DNA of 64,000 nucleotides, taken from positions 62,001 through 126,000 of the forward strand of contig JANQPP010000071.1 in assembly GCA_028289405.1 (NCBI GenBank), given 5' to 3'. Positions 54,950 to 64,000 of the stretch are shown here, piece by piece. A program made the position numbers and the translations under genes. The notes beneath the pieces were generated by a model. The model was not told the origin of the DNA. It saw nothing but the letters and a program-made list of their open reading frames with translations, and did not search any database. The stretch is from Pirellulales bacterium. Lineage in GTDB: Bacteria; Planctomycetota; Planctomycetia; Pirellulales; JANQPP01. Position 1 is the stretch's first letter; every line of letters starts with the position of its first letter.

Positions 54950-55939
54950 TTAAGGTAGCGGCGCTAGTTCCGTTCCGTCACGCGTGCCAATCGCTTGGAT
55001 GATCACTGGATCGGCATGCTCACTCACAAAACGGACCGAACCATCGGCAAGCCCCAGATAGGCACCTCCGGGGTGATCGCTACCGGGACCTTCAAAAAAA
55101 TTGCTATTAATGCCGCCGGGATTGGCGAAAGCGTCATTGCCGGGCAGAGTGGCCGTGGCAAATAACGTGGCATTCATATAGGCCCAGCCGTCGTACGTCC
55201 GGCGGATCCAACTACCGGTCAAGCCCGGTGTGCCCGCATCTCCACCGGTGGGATCCCAGAGCCGCTGTAATTCGCCAACCAGGATGGTATTGCTCATACC
55301 ATCCCCCACGTCGCCCGCCCGGACACTATCGTTGGGCGCGAACATACCCATCAGCAGGCCGCCTTCCCCGGTGCAGAGGTTGCCCGTATGCAGGTCATGC
55401 CGGACAGCATTGTTCCAGCAATTGCCGCCTCCTAAGCAGGCACCGTAATCCGTGCCACCGGCAGTCCAGTTGAGAATCATCATTTTCACATCGTCAATTT
55501 CACGGACGCGGTTCCTCCGTGTGGGGCAGTAAAGGATCGGGATATCCGTGCGAGCCACGGCTTCATTAGCCGCCACACTGGCGGATAGGTCGAACTGGTC
55601 GTAGAGGTTGCTTTGCTCAATGAACGGCAAGACTTGCACAATCCAACTCGTGCCAAAATTTCCAGGACGCAGGTTGCTCGCTTCAGCCAGGATGTTGTGA
55701 TTGGGATTCGGGCCGATACCAAAAAACGCCTTGGTGATCCCTCCCAAGGGAAACGCCTTGTGCTGATTTTCGTAAGTCAGGCAAGCCAGGCCCAATTGAC
55801 GCAATTGGTTTGCACACTGGGCGCGGCGGCCCGCTTCCCGCGCGGACTGCACGGCGGGCAACAGCAATGCCACAAGGATGCCGATGATTGCGATCACGAC
55901 CAACAGTTCGACTAAGGTGAAACCGCGTTGACGTGACAT
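54950..55939 (-). CDS. DUF1559 prepilin-like protein
   Basis: The protein has 329 residues. The leader and helix RGFTLVELLVVIAIIGILVALLLPAVQSAREAGRR and the C-terminus GGAYLGLADGSVRFVSEHAD are family signatures. ATG 55939 is preceded by CGGAAGG and gives a short leader with glycine at the cleavage site. It is the upstream member of a pair with the lipoprotein. Confidence 0.9.
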   Translation of the reverse strand: MSRQRGFTLVELLVVIAIIGILVALLLPAVQSAREAGRRAQCANQLRQLGLACLTYENQHKAFPLGGITKAFFGIGPNPNHNILAEASNLRPGNFGTSWIVQVLPFIEQSNLYDQFDLSASVAANEAVARTDIPILYCPTRRNRVREIDDVKMMILNWTAGGTDYGACLGGGNCWNNAVRHDLHTGNLCTGEGGLLMGMFAPNDSVRAGDVGDGMSNTILVGELQRLWDPTGGDAGTPGLTGSWIRRTYDGWAYMNATLFATATLPGNDAFANPGGINSNFFEGPGSDHPGGAYLGLADGSVRFVSEHADPVIIQAIGTRDGTELAPLP

Positions 55940-56261
55940 GACAGACCTTCCGAGTAAAAACGGGGTTTGCCCGAGATCAAAGAGGTACGCAGGGCATATG
56001 CCGTCAGGAAGCTTAACGAGTATTCGCCAGCCCAGCAATATTTTGGATTTTTGAGGACTTCTTTTTTGGCGCCATCGGTAAAGGAGAAACCGTGGCCATG
56101 TTCCGTACAGGCCAATCCTGATTGCCCAAATGCGGGGAGCACTTCCTCGATCGCGAGGTTGCGGAGGCGGTGAGGTCGGGTCAAAATGACGCTCTTTGTC
56201 GAGCCCCGGTATGCATTTCCCACAATTCGAAGCCTAAAACATTCTTTCGCAAAGTACCCGC

Positions 56262-57275
56262 ATGGCCACCACACCCGAAGTGATCTTGACCGGTTTCGCC
56301 GATGAAGCAGCGAACGAAAAGACCGCGATTCAGCAGTTTTTCGCCTGGGCCGCGATGGGCCTAAGATATTACAGCGTCCGGTTCATCGATTTGGGCCAGG
56401 GCATCAAGAATGTCATGAAATTGACGGCCAGCGAACTCAGGTCGCTCAAGCGGCTGCATGCCGAATACGGATTACACGTCTCCTCCCTCGGCTCTCCGAT
56501 CGGCAAAGTCAAACTGCAAGACGTCGACGATGGAACGAAGAACGCCTACGTCCCATTTGAAAAATACCTGCAAAAGGATGTGGCCAAGGCGATCCAGTTA
56601 GCCCAGACGCTCGAGACGAAACTCATTCGCGGTTTTTCGTTCTATCATCCCAGGCAAACGGATCCCCACGAACACGTACCCCAAGTCGTGGATCAATTAG
56701 GACAAATCGCCGAAGCTTGCGACCAAGCGGGCCTGACCTACGGAGTCGAAATCGAGGCCAATCTGGTGGGACAAAGCGGCCAGATCATGGCCGATATCCA
56801 TCGCCAGGTGAATCACCCTGCTTTGGTGCTAATCTTCGACGCGGGAAATATTGTCACGCAAGGCTATTCGGCCGCCGAAGTTTTCGAACAGTATCGCGTC
56901 ATGAAGCCCGGCATGGGCTGGATGCACATCAAAGATTACCGCCACCCCAGTAAGACTCGCCGGCAACAACATGTGGATGAAGAGGCCCTGAAGCATTTCG
57001 TCCCCGCCGACCAGGGGGACAGTGGGCACGAAGCCATCCTGAGAGATTTCAAGGATTTCTTGCCGAAGCTGGAACGCCGCATGAAGAAGAGGGGCGTGCC
57101 TGGCGTCTTCCTCGATTTGGAGCCCCACGTGAAAGGAGGCGGGCAATTCGGCGGCTTCAGCGGTCCCGACGGCATGGGCGTGGCGCTGCGGGCTCTCTGC
57201 CAAGCGCTCGACTATGTAGGCATCGGCTACCAACTGCGCGATTTCGACGATGTTCGCGACGCCCGAGGTTTTTGA
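56262..57275 (+). CDS. Sugar phosphate isomerase/epimerase-like TIM-barrel protein
   Basis: The protein has 337 residues, without a signal peptide. TIM-barrel strands include VILTGFADEA, YYSVRFIDLGQG, GVEIEANLVGQSG (glutamate ligand), LVLIFDAGNIV (aspartate ligand), MGWMHIKDYRHP (histidine ligand) and GVFLDLEPHVKGGGQFGG. It probably isomerises or cleaves a sugar derivative. No neighbour identifies the substrate. Confidence 0.85.
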   Translation: MATTPEVILTGFADEAANEKTAIQQFFAWAAMGLRYYSVRFIDLGQGIKNVMKLTASELRSLKRLHAEYGLHVSSLGSPIGKVKLQDVDDGTKNAYVPFEKYLQKDVAKAIQLAQTLETKLIRGFSFYHPRQTDPHEHVPQVVDQLGQIAEACDQAGLTYGVEIEANLVGQSGQIMADIHRQVNHPALVLIFDAGNIVTQGYSAAEVFEQYRVMKPGMGWMHIKDYRHPSKTRRQQHVDEEALKHFVPADQGDSGHEAILRDFKDFLPKLERRMKKRGVPGVFLDLEPHVKGGGQFGGFSGPDGMGVALRALCQALDYVGIGYQLRDFDDVRDARGF

Positions 57276-57746
57276 GTCGGTAATTCCGGAAATTACCGCT
57301 CAGTTAACAACGGCTTGCACGACCTTCAATCCGGGCTGGGAATCAAGGTGCAGGCACAACCGTTACAATCCGCAATCGATTTATCATTTGCTTGATCGCG
57401 TTTGCTTGACCGTATCACGCGGCCTGTCGAGAATGGATAGCAGGTTGTTGAAAAACTCAACAACCTGCTGCATCACAGGAAGTGATGCTCAAAATGGCGA
57501 CGTAAGTCGTTATTTTGCGAGCCGGGAGCAGCTTCGCTGTGACCCTGGCGAGGTTGAAAAACGTCACGAAGGCGTTTTTCAACGGACTGATAGATACTGA
57601 GCTTCCGTTCTGCGCTTCGGCACTGCACCGCGTCCATGCGGTAGAAAAAAGCGGTTTCCCAACTTCTCAAGAATTTCCCACATGCCGGCAGCTGAACAGC
57701 TTTTTTCGATACATAATCTTTTCTCTTGGCTTTGAAGTGAATTTCA
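57276..57746. other. Intergenic region containing repeat copy 2
   Basis: About 470 bases between the TIM-barrel gene and the ACP operon. The central part is the dispersed repeat with two hairpins. The right part is rich in A and T near 57700 and may carry the operon's promoter, but I cannot place it with confidence. Confidence 0.4.
57439..57593. repeat. Dispersed intergenic repeat, copy 2, with two hairpins
   Basis: The first hairpin at 57439-57469 has a perfect 13-base stem (AGCAGGTTGTTGA and its complement, 5-base loop). The second at 57553-57583 has a perfect 11-base stem (GTTGAAAAACG and complement, 9-base loop). Between them are the shared words TGCATCACAGG, GATGCTCAAAATGGCGACG, AGTCGTTATTTTGCGAGCC and TCGCTGTGACCCTGGCGAGG. 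This copy is the better preserved one. No coding frame lies inside. Confidence 0.85.
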
Positions 57747-58055
57747 ATGGCAGATAATGAGCGCGTTCTCGGCGTCATTCGTGACGCCGTGGAAGAAATC
57801 AACTCCACCTTGCCGGAAGATCAACAACTGGAATTCAGTGAGGAGACGGCGCTCTTCGGGCCTAGCGGCGCGCTGGATAGCATGGGGCTGGTGAATTTCG
57901 TAGTCGCCGTGGAACAAGGCTTGGAGGAAGAGTTCGGCGTCAGCGTCGTGCTGGCGGATGAAAAGGCCATGTCCCGCCGCACGAGCCCCTTCCGCACCGT
58001 TGGCTCGCTCAAGGATTACATTCATACGCTGCTAGAGGAAAAGCAACATGTCTAA
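57747..58055 (+). CDS. Acyl carrier protein
   Basis: The protein has 102 residues, four-helix and acidic. The pantetheine attachment serine lies in GALDSMGLVNFV. It differs from housekeeping ACP in length and in the surrounding residues, which suits a dedicated carrier. ATG 57747 has GAAGTG just before it. Its end overlaps the SDR gene by 8 bases. It carries acyl or hydroxyacyl groups for the operon's ligase and reductase. Confidence 0.85.
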   Translation: MADNERVLGVIRDAVEEINSTLPEDQQLEFSEETALFGPSGALDSMGLVNFVVAVEQGLEEEFGVSVVLADEKAMSRRTSPFRTVGSLKDYIHTLLEEKQHV

Positions 58056-58752
58056 TCTTCCCGTGATGGTGGTCACGGGCGCCCGCAAGGGGATTGGACG
58101 TTACCTCTGCGAATATTACCTCGAGCGTGGCTACCAGGTGGCCGGCTGCAGCCGTGGCACTTCCGACTTGCAGTCGGACCGTTATGAGCACTTCGAAGTG
58201 GACGTCGCGGACGAGCAGGCGGTCAAGACCATGTTTTCCGCGCTGCGGCGGCGGCACGGTGGCATTCAAGCTTTGCTGAACAACGCGGGCATCGCCTCCA
58301 TGAACCATGTGCTCACCACACCCATGAAGACCGTGCGTTCGATCTTCGACACGAATTTCGTGGGAACTTTTCTGTGTTGCCGGGAAGCCGCGAAGGTCAT
58401 GGTCCGGCAAAGCCACCCGCGGATCGTGAATTTCGCCACCGTGGCCACACCTTTGCAACTCGAGGGTGAGGCCATTTACGCGGCTTCCAAAGCGGCCGTG
58501 GTTTCCCTCACCGAGATTTTGGCCCGGGAATTGGCTCCGCTGGGGATCACGGCCAACGCCCTCGGGCCGACTCCCGTGCCTACCGATCTCATTCGGTCCG
58601 TTCCCCAGGAAAAGATGGACCGCTTGTTGGACCGCCAGGCCATTCGCCGCTTTGGTGAGTTTCGCGACATTTCCAACGTGATCGATTTCTTCCTGCGGTC
58701 GGAAAGCGACTTCGTCACGGGCCAAACCATCTATCTGGGCGGCGTGTCATGA
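58048..58752 (+). CDS. Short-chain dehydrogenase/reductase (FabG-like)
   Basis: The protein has 234 residues. It has the cofactor loop TGARKGIGRYL, the NNAG motif LLNNAGIA, and the catalytic Tyr/Lys in EAIYAASKAAVVSL. The C-terminal LRSESDFVTGQTIYLGGV is FabG-like. It would reduce a 3-ketoacyl-ACP or a sugar keto group using NAD(P)H. It overlaps the ligase gene (ATGA). Confidence 0.9.
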   Translation: MSNLPVMVVTGARKGIGRYLCEYYLERGYQVAGCSRGTSDLQSDRYEHFEVDVADEQAVKTMFSALRRRHGGIQALLNNAGIASMNHVLTTPMKTVRSIFDTNFVGTFLCCREAAKVMVRQSHPRIVNFATVATPLQLEGEAIYAASKAAVVSLTEILARELAPLGITANALGPTPVPTDLIRSVPQEKMDRLLDRQAIRRFGEFRDISNVIDFFLRSESDFVTGQTIYLGGVS

Positions 58753-60155
58753 CACCGCTTGAGCGGCTGGAGCAGGTTTTTCAAGAACATGCCGGGGATG
58801 AGGCGCTCGTTTGGCGAGACCGCGCCTACCGGTTCGGCGAACTGGCTGAATTGGCTGATGATGTAGCGGAGGAGTTAGAGCGGTCCGGAATTACTCCTGG
58901 AAGTGTAGCCGCTCTGGAGGCCGATTTTTCTCCCAGCGGGATTGCCGCGCTCATCGCATTGCTACGGCGGGCGGCGATCGTCGTCCCTTGGGCTGGTACT
59001 CAACCCACGGTACGGGAGAAGGCCCTACGGGTCGCGCAAGCCGAATGGATCGTTTCCTGCCAGGATGACGGTTCCGTGAAGTGCGTGGAAACTTCCCAAA
59101 CCGCTGATCACGATCTATATCAAAAGCTACGCAGCCAGCGGCATCCCGGCATCGTGCTTTTTTCCTCCGGTTCGACCGGTGAACCGAAGGCCACCGTGCA
59201 TGACGCAGCGTGTCTGCTCGACAAATTCCGCAAGCCGTTTTCCGCTCCGAGGACGGCCGCCTTTTTGCTGTTTGATCACATCGGCGGCTTGGATGTTCTG
59301 TTTTTTGGGCTGTTCGGACACGGCTGTCTGATCACGGTGGAAGACCGTTCGCCCGGGGCAGTCCTGCGGGCGGTGGAGCGTCATCGTGGCGAGCTGCTGC
59401 CGGCCTCCCCCACGTTTCTGCATCTGATGCTGATGGGAGGTTATCACGAGCAGTACGACCTGACTTCGCTCAAAACGATCGCCTACGGTACCGAGCCAAT
59501 GCCCGACACCACGCTGTCACAGCTCAGCGCAGCTCTGCCCCATGTGCGGCTCGTGCAGACATATGGCCTCTCGGAATTGGGAGCCTTGCGGACGCAGTCC
59601 AGGGATTCCCAGTCGACCTGGGTCAAAATCAAGGGTGAGGGCGTGGACTGGCGGGTCGTGGACGGTATGTTGCAACTCAAAACCCCCACCGCGATGCTGG
59701 GATACCTCAATGCCCCCAGCCCCTTCACGGAGGACGGTTGGTACATGACCGGAGACCGCGTCGAGATCGAGGGCGACTATCTGCGGATCCTGGGAAGGGA
59801 ATCCGAAATCATCAACGTGGGCGGGGAAAAGGTCTATCCGGCGGAAGTGGAAAACGTGCTCTTGCAAGTGGAGGGCGTCGCCGAAGCCGTCGTGAGCGGC
59901 GAGCCCAATCCGATCACGGGAAAGATCGTGGTGGCCCGGATCCGCCCCAGCGGCCTAGATTTCGATGCCAAGGAACTGCGGCAGCGGATCAAGCGGCATT
60001 GCCGTGAGCATTTAGAAGCATTCAAAATACCGGTACGGATCACCTTCGACGACGAAGCCCAACACGGCGCCCGGTTCAAAAAAATCCGGGCTGCGTCAAA
60101 CAACTCCAATGCTGAAGAAGCAGATTTACCAGTGGAGAAATCCGCTCCGCCCTGA
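58749..60155 (+). CDS. AMP-forming acyl-ACP/acyl-CoA ligase
   Basis: The protein has 468 residues. The adenylation motif is FSSGSTGEPKATVHD, with further motifs LVQTYGLSELGALR and YMTGDRVEIEGDYLRILGRESEIINVGGEKVYPAEVE, and a C-terminal lid. It activates a carboxylic acid with ATP and probably loads it onto the ACP encoded two genes upstream. Substrate specificity is not visible. It belongs to the ACP-SDR-ligase operon. Confidence 0.9.
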   Translation: MTPLERLEQVFQEHAGDEALVWRDRAYRFGELAELADDVAEELERSGITPGSVAALEADFSPSGIAALIALLRRAAIVVPWAGTQPTVREKALRVAQAEWIVSCQDDGSVKCVETSQTADHDLYQKLRSQRHPGIVLFSSGSTGEPKATVHDAACLLDKFRKPFSAPRTAAFLLFDHIGGLDVLFFGLFGHGCLITVEDRSPGAVLRAVERHRGELLPASPTFLHLMLMGGYHEQYDLTSLKTIAYGTEPMPDTTLSQLSAALPHVRLVQTYGLSELGALRTQSRDSQSTWVKIKGEGVDWRVVDGMLQLKTPTAMLGYLNAPSPFTEDGWYMTGDRVEIEGDYLRILGRESEIINVGGEKVYPAEVENVLLQVEGVAEAVVSGEPNPITGKIVVARIRPSGLDFDAKELRQRIKRHCREHLEAFKIPVRITFDDEAQHGARFKKIRAASNNSNAEEADLPVEKSAPP

Positions 60156-60208
60156 CTTCGTCGCAGAAATCGTTTCCTTCCGCTACCTCAACATCGCACG
60201 GAGTTCGC

Positions 60209-60877
60209 ATGCCTCGACGCTTGTGGATCATTGGTGCCGGCTCGTTTGGCCGCGAGGTCTTCGATTGGGCGACGCACATTCGCCAGCAAGATCCCCGCTG
60301 GGACATCGCCGGATTTCTGGATGACAATCTGCATGCGCTGGAGGATCGTCCCTGCAACCTGAAACTCCAGGGGAGCATCGACACGTGTGACTTCACGGCG
60401 GACGATTGTGCCGTCGTGGCGATTGCAAACACGGCCTTCCGCGCGGAAATCGTGCGACGGCTGGCGGGCCGCGTGGCCTTTGAAACGCTCATCCATCCGG
60501 CCGCCACCGTCGGTTCCCACTCGACCTTGGGAGAGGGCTGCATTCTCTGTCCCCAGGCCGTGGTCACCACCAACGCTCGCCTTGGCGAACATGTGCACGC
60601 CAACCTGGCTTCCACGATCACGCATGACGTCACCGTGGGGCCGTTCGTCACGCTGAGCGATCATGTGGATCTCTGTGGCGGCGTGACGGTGGAAGAGGGC
60701 GCGTTCTTCGGTTCCCACGCATCGGTGACCCCAGGCAGGCATGTGGGCCGCGACGCGAAGGTCGGCGCCGGCGCCGTGGTGCTACAAGACGTACCCGCAG
60801 GCACGACCGTGTTCGGCGTGCCCGCCCGAGTTTTCGCTCGACCCACCCCGCCCGAGGGAGAAGATCCCGTCGCCTAA
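60209..60877 (+). CDS. NeuD/PglD-like sugar O- or N-acyltransferase
   Basis: The protein has 222 residues. The N-terminal GAGSFGREVFDW is the small Rossmann-like domain typical of NeuD/PglD. The C-terminal part is a left-handed beta-helix of hexapeptide repeats (TLIHPAATVGSHSTLGEGC...HANLASTITHDVTVGPFV), with the catalytic His in the ANLASTITHD region. It transfers an acyl group to a sugar amino or hydroxyl group. It sits 53 bases after the ligase. Confidence 0.9.
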   Translation: MPRRLWIIGAGSFGREVFDWATHIRQQDPRWDIAGFLDDNLHALEDRPCNLKLQGSIDTCDFTADDCAVVAIANTAFRAEIVRRLAGRVAFETLIHPAATVGSHSTLGEGCILCPQAVVTTNARLGEHVHANLASTITHDVTVGPFVTLSDHVDLCGGVTVEEGAFFGSHASVTPGRHVGRDAKVGAGAVVLQDVPAGTTVFGVPARVFARPTPPEGEDPVA

Positions 60878-60883
60878 CCGCCG

Positions 60884-60938
60884 GTCGCATCGCTCTCAGG
60901 ACCGTGGCATCACGTACCACTGATGGTCACGATGCGAC
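60884..60938 (+). terminator. Terminator-like hairpin ending the ACP operon
   Basis: GTCGCATCG at 60884-60892 pairs with CGATGCGAC at 60930-60938, with inner GACC/GGTC and GTGG/CCAC pairs. It lies 7 bases after the acyltransferase stop. No strong U run follows, so it may be Rho-assisted or a processing structure. Confidence 0.4.
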
Positions 60939-61106
60939 GTAGAGTGTTGATCCCGCGATGGTGCGCGCTAGCACGGCTCACGTCGTGATATGGAATTCGG
61001 TGCATGGTACGTCGCGTTGGCGGTATCTGCCGAGTGAACAGCAATGCATGGAATTTTTACCTTTCACAAATTGTAGGTATTGTTGACCCATCCTGGTGTG
61101 AGGCCC

Positions 61107-64000
61107 ATGATGGAAACGATCATTCGCTTTCCTCTCCGTCCTTTTTCGAGTCGAGATATGCGCAACTTCTGCTTCGCCATTTTCTGTCTCCTATTGACCA
61201 AGACCTCTGCTGCCTCCACATGGCAAGACGCGCTGCTGAAAGCCGATCCTGCGGAGACGGCCCGCGCTGCCAGAGAGCGCGGTGACGCCATACGCGGGGC
61301 CATCGTGTTCCATCAAGCCACGTTGGCCTGCTCCCGCTGCCATGCCGTCGGCGGAGCGGAACGCACGCTGGGACCGGATTTGGCACGAATCGACGCGAAG
61401 ACCAGCGACGCCCAACTGGTCGAGTCAGTCCTCTTCCCTTCCAAGGCGATTCGCGAAGGCTACCAGACGTGGCAGGTGGAAACCGTTGGTGGCGAAGTCT
61501 TGCAAGGATTGCTCGCCGAGGAAAAAGAGGGCGGAATCGTCCTCCGGGACGCCGCGCAAGATGGCGCGACGGTCACGCTGCGGGCGGACCAGATTGCTAC
61601 CAAGCAGCCGTCGCCGTTGTCGCTGATGCCGGAGGGGCAAATACACCAACTCGCTAGCCGGCAGCAGTTCCTTGATCTGCTACGTTACCTGTTGGAATTG
61701 CGGGATGGCGGACCAGCCCGGGCCAAGGAATTCCAGCCGCCGCCGGAAATGTACGCCTTCCGGCTGCCCGAATATGAGAACCGCATCGATCACGCCGGCT
61801 TGATCTCTACCTGGGACGAGGAGAGTTTCGAGCGGGGCGAGGCGATGTATCTACGTGTGTGCGCTAACTGCCATGGCACGCACGGCAAACCCGGCTCGCT
61901 TCCCACGTCGCTGAAATTCGCGTCCGACAAATTCAAGAATGGCAGCGATCCGTACGCCATGTATCAGACGCTCACGCATGGCTTCGGCAAAATGCTCCCG
62001 CAAACCTGGATGGTTCCCCAGCAAAAATATGACGTCATCCATTACATTCGCGAGGCCTATCTGCGGGAACACAATTCGAGCCAATTCGTGCCGGCCGACG
62101 CCGCCTATTTAGCCAACCTGCCAAAGGGGGATACCTTCGGGCCACCACCTTCGCGGCTCCGCCCGTGGGTAGCCATGGATTATGGGCCGAGCCTGATCAA
62201 TACCTACGAGGTTGGAAACAACGCGACGAATTTCGCCTACAAAGGGATCGCCGCGCGGCTCGACGCGGGGCCAGGGGGGGTGTCTCGCGGCAACGCTTGG
62301 CAAGTCTTCGACCACGACACGCTGCGCATGGCCGCCGGCTGGACAGGCGAAGAGTTTATCGATTGGAACGGCATCCATTTCAATGGCCGGCACCAGGTGC
62401 ATCCCCGTGTGCAGGGCCAAGTCTTCTTCGTGCAGCGCACCGGCCCCGGCTGGGCACATCCGGAGAGCGGTACGTGGGAGGATCCTCGTCTGCGAGGGCG
62501 AGATGGCCGCCCCTACGGACCGCTGCCATGCGGCTGGGCCCATTTGAAAGGTATCTACCATCATGGCGCGCGGACGATCGTGCGTTACACCGTGGGTCGT
62601 GCCGAAGTCTTGGAATCACCCGGCTATACGTCCCTGCCCGGCGGACCTGTCTTTTGGCGATCGATCAACATCGGTCCACGCTCACGCGAACTGGTGATGC
62701 TGGTGGGACAGCATCCGTTCGGTGCTTCGCATTGGCAGACCTGGCAATCAGGCAGCCAATCGGAACTGCCGGTTTCTCTCCTGAAACCCGAAGAGACTAA
62801 CGACGAAGACCACGAAGAAGAGATCGAGTACCAAGACGACCCTGATGATGAAAATGATGAGGAGAACGACGACGAGGAAGAAGACGAAGAATCAGAACGT
62901 GAAACGGCAACCACTTTCTGGGAAGGAAACTTGCTGGCTGGCGTGGCGACCGAGAACGCTTCCGGTTTCCGCTGGCAGCACGACGGAGAAAGTCTGCGGT
63001 TAACCATCCCCGCTGGCGATGAGCCGCTCCGCTTCACCATATGGCTCGCGCCGCTCGCCGAAGACATGCCCCTCGAAGATCGCGCGGCTGCAATTCGGGA
63101 GCATGCCCCCGTAGAAGATCTGAAGCAGTACACGCAGGGCGGACCGCCCCGCTGGACGGAAGAGGTCACGACGAATGCTATTGTCGGTGCGGAGGATGGC
63201 CCCTTCGCCGTGGACATCCTTACCCCGCCCGACCCCAACCCTTGGTTGGCCCAAACCCGGCTCACTGGTTTTGATTTCTATCCCGACGGGGACACGGCGG
63301 CGGTCTGCGCTTGGGACGGAGACGTATGGCTGGTGCGCGGCTTGGGGGCGCTGCTAGCCCAAACCTCAGCGACCGCTACTAGCACGCCGGTGCAACTCCG
63401 CTGGCGGCGGATCGCCTCCGGTTTGTTTCAACCTCTCGGGCTGAAGATCATTGACGGGCAAATCTTCGTCACCTGCCGGGACCAGATCACGATCTTGCGG
63501 GACCTCAACGACGACGGTGAAACCGACTTCTACGAAAACTTCAACAACGACCATCAGGTCACCGACCACTTCCATGAGTTCGCCATGGGGGCGCAGATCG
63601 ATGCTAAAGGGAATTACTACTATGCCAAATCGGCCCGGCACGCGCTTACGGCCCTGGTGCCGCACCATGGGACGCTGCTCCGCGTCAGCCCCGACGGCGA
63701 GCGCACCGAGATTTTGGCGAACGGCTTTCGCGCTGCCAACGGGGTCTGTCTCAACCAGGACGGCACGTTCATCGTCACCGACCAGGAGGGGCACTGGAAC
63801 CCCAAGAATCGCATCAATTGGGTCCGAGAGGGGGGCTTTTACGGCAACATGTTCGGCTACCATGACGTGACCGATTCCTCGGACGACGCCATGGAGCAGC
63901 CGCTCTGCTGGATCACGAACGACTTCGACCGCTCGCCAGCCGAGTTGTTGTGGGTGCCCCGCGGTGCATGGGGACCGCTAGAAGGCCGGCTGTTGAACCT
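61107..64000 (+). CDS. Large secreted cytochrome c-like protein, 3'-partial
   Basis: The frame is open from ATG 61107 (or the ATGs at 61110 and 61158) to the window end, more than 960 residues. The leader near 61158 (MRNFCFAIFCLLLTKTSAAS) is a signal peptide. A first heme motif CSRCH lies near residue 75, a second CANCH near 255. From about 350 on is a DUF6797-like region (NATNFAYKGIAARLDAG, WQVFDHDTLRMAAGWTGEEFIDW). Residues 565-615 are very acidic. The final part resembles a beta-propeller (PVQLRWRRIASGLFQPLGL). It is probably a periplasmic electron carrier or oxidoreductase. Confidence 0.85.
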   Translation, partial: MMETIIRFPLRPFSSRDMRNFCFAIFCLLLTKTSAASTWQDALLKADPAETARAARERGDAIRGAIVFHQATLACSRCHAVGGAERTLGPDLARIDAKTSDAQLVESVLFPSKAIREGYQTWQVETVGGEVLQGLLAEEKEGGIVLRDAAQDGATVTLRADQIATKQPSPLSLMPEGQIHQLASRQQFLDLLRYLLELRDGGPARAKEFQPPPEMYAFRLPEYENRIDHAGLISTWDEESFERGEAMYLRVCANCHGTHGKPGSLPTSLKFASDKFKNGSDPYAMYQTLTHGFGKMLPQTWMVPQQKYDVIHYIREAYLREHNSSQFVPADAAYLANLPKGDTFGPPPSRLRPWVAMDYGPSLINTYEVGNNATNFAYKGIAARLDAGPGGVSRGNAWQVFDHDTLRMAAGWTGEEFIDWNGIHFNGRHQVHPRVQGQVFFVQRTGPGWAHPESGTWEDPRLRGRDGRPYGPLPCGWAHLKGIYHHGARTIVRYTVGRAEVLESPGYTSLPGGPVFWRSINIGPRSRELVMLVGQHPFGASHWQTWQSGSQSELPVSLLKPEETNDEDHEEEIEYQDDPDDENDEENDDEEEDEESERETATTFWEGNLLAGVATENASGFRWQHDGESLRLTIPAGDEPLRFTIWLAPLAEDMPLEDRAAAIREHAPVEDLKQYTQGGPPRWTEEVTTNAIVGAEDGPFAVDILTPPDPNPWLAQTRLTGFDFYPDGDTAAVCAWDGDVWLVRGLGALLAQTSATATSTPVQLRWRRIASGLFQPLGLKIIDGQIFVTCRDQITILRDLNDDGETDFYENFNNDHQVTDHFHEFAMGAQIDAKGNYYYAKSARHALTALVPHHGTLLRVSPDGERTEILANGFRAANGVCLNQDGTFIVTDQEGHWNPKNRINWVREGGFYGNMFGYHDVTDSSDDAMEQPLCWITNDFDRSPAELLWVPRGAWGPLEGRLLN

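Noticed and set aside
60109..60324. A 71-residue forward open frame across the ligase-acyltransferase junction
   Set aside because: It overlaps both genes out of frame, has no ribosome site and resembles no family.
1..64000. tRNA, rRNA, CRISPR arrays, phage or transposase genes
   Set aside because: I looked in all gaps longer than about 150 bases for tRNA arms, repeat-spacer patterns and recombinase motifs and saw none. Only the hairpin repeat is mobile-like.

Overview
This window looks like chromosomal DNA of a planctomycete, probably of the Pirellulales type. The evidence is the protein families: four DUF1559-type prepilin-like proteins, a DUF1570 protein, a large secreted CxxCH (cytochrome c) protein with a DUF6797-like region, several PQQ/TPR/barrel secreted proteins, SpoVG carrying a zinc ribbon, and a signal peptidase I with large insertions. 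I saw no phage, transposase, CRISPR array, tRNA or rRNA. The one repetitive element is a two-copy hairpin-bearing intergenic repeat near 9.3 kb and 57.5 kb. Family assignments come from reading motifs, without database searches.

Layout, 0-20 kb: a large unassigned protein (left edge), a MazG-like dCTPase coupled to a degenerate receiver protein, a TAT-exported TIM-barrel protein with a DinB-like partner, a small pseudopilin, a family 2 glycosyltransferase with a BshC-like neighbour, a DUF116-polyprenyl synthase fusion followed by a chorismate-lyase-like gene, a DUF1570 metallopeptidase-like protein with a creatininase-family hydrolase, a candidate small RNA region, LptB-like ATPase, signal peptidase I and a fatty-acid desaturase.

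19.5-27.4 kb is one dense forward operon for a type II secretion / type IV pilus-like machine: one GspE/PilB-type ATPase, three tandem GspF-like membrane proteins, three small pseudopilin-like proteins and a DUF1559 pseudopilin with an acidic insert. 27.3-29.3 kb (reverse) holds GalU and a kinase that closely resembles plant glucuronokinase, together suggesting UDP-sugar or UDP-glucuronate supply. 29.4-37 kb holds another DUF1559 protein, a repeat-motif protein, a MerR/B12-fold regulator that lacks the expected cobalamin histidines, a hemerythrin-like protein, a gene broken by an in-frame stop and a frameshift, PabA/TrpG, and a cysteine-rich barrel protein.

37-56 kb: a TPR protein, 5-oxoprolinase, a PQQ beta-propeller protein, an FHA-GAF-sigma54 activator, SpoVG with IspE (same order as in Firmicutes), an ABC-2 exporter pair, a PqiA-PqiB (MCE) pair, and a DUF1559/lipoprotein pair. 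56-64 kb: a TIM-barrel protein, the repeat element, a compact ACP-SDR-acyl ligase-acetyltransferase operon that looks like an acyl-sugar decoration module, and the start of a large secreted cytochrome-like protein that leaves the window.
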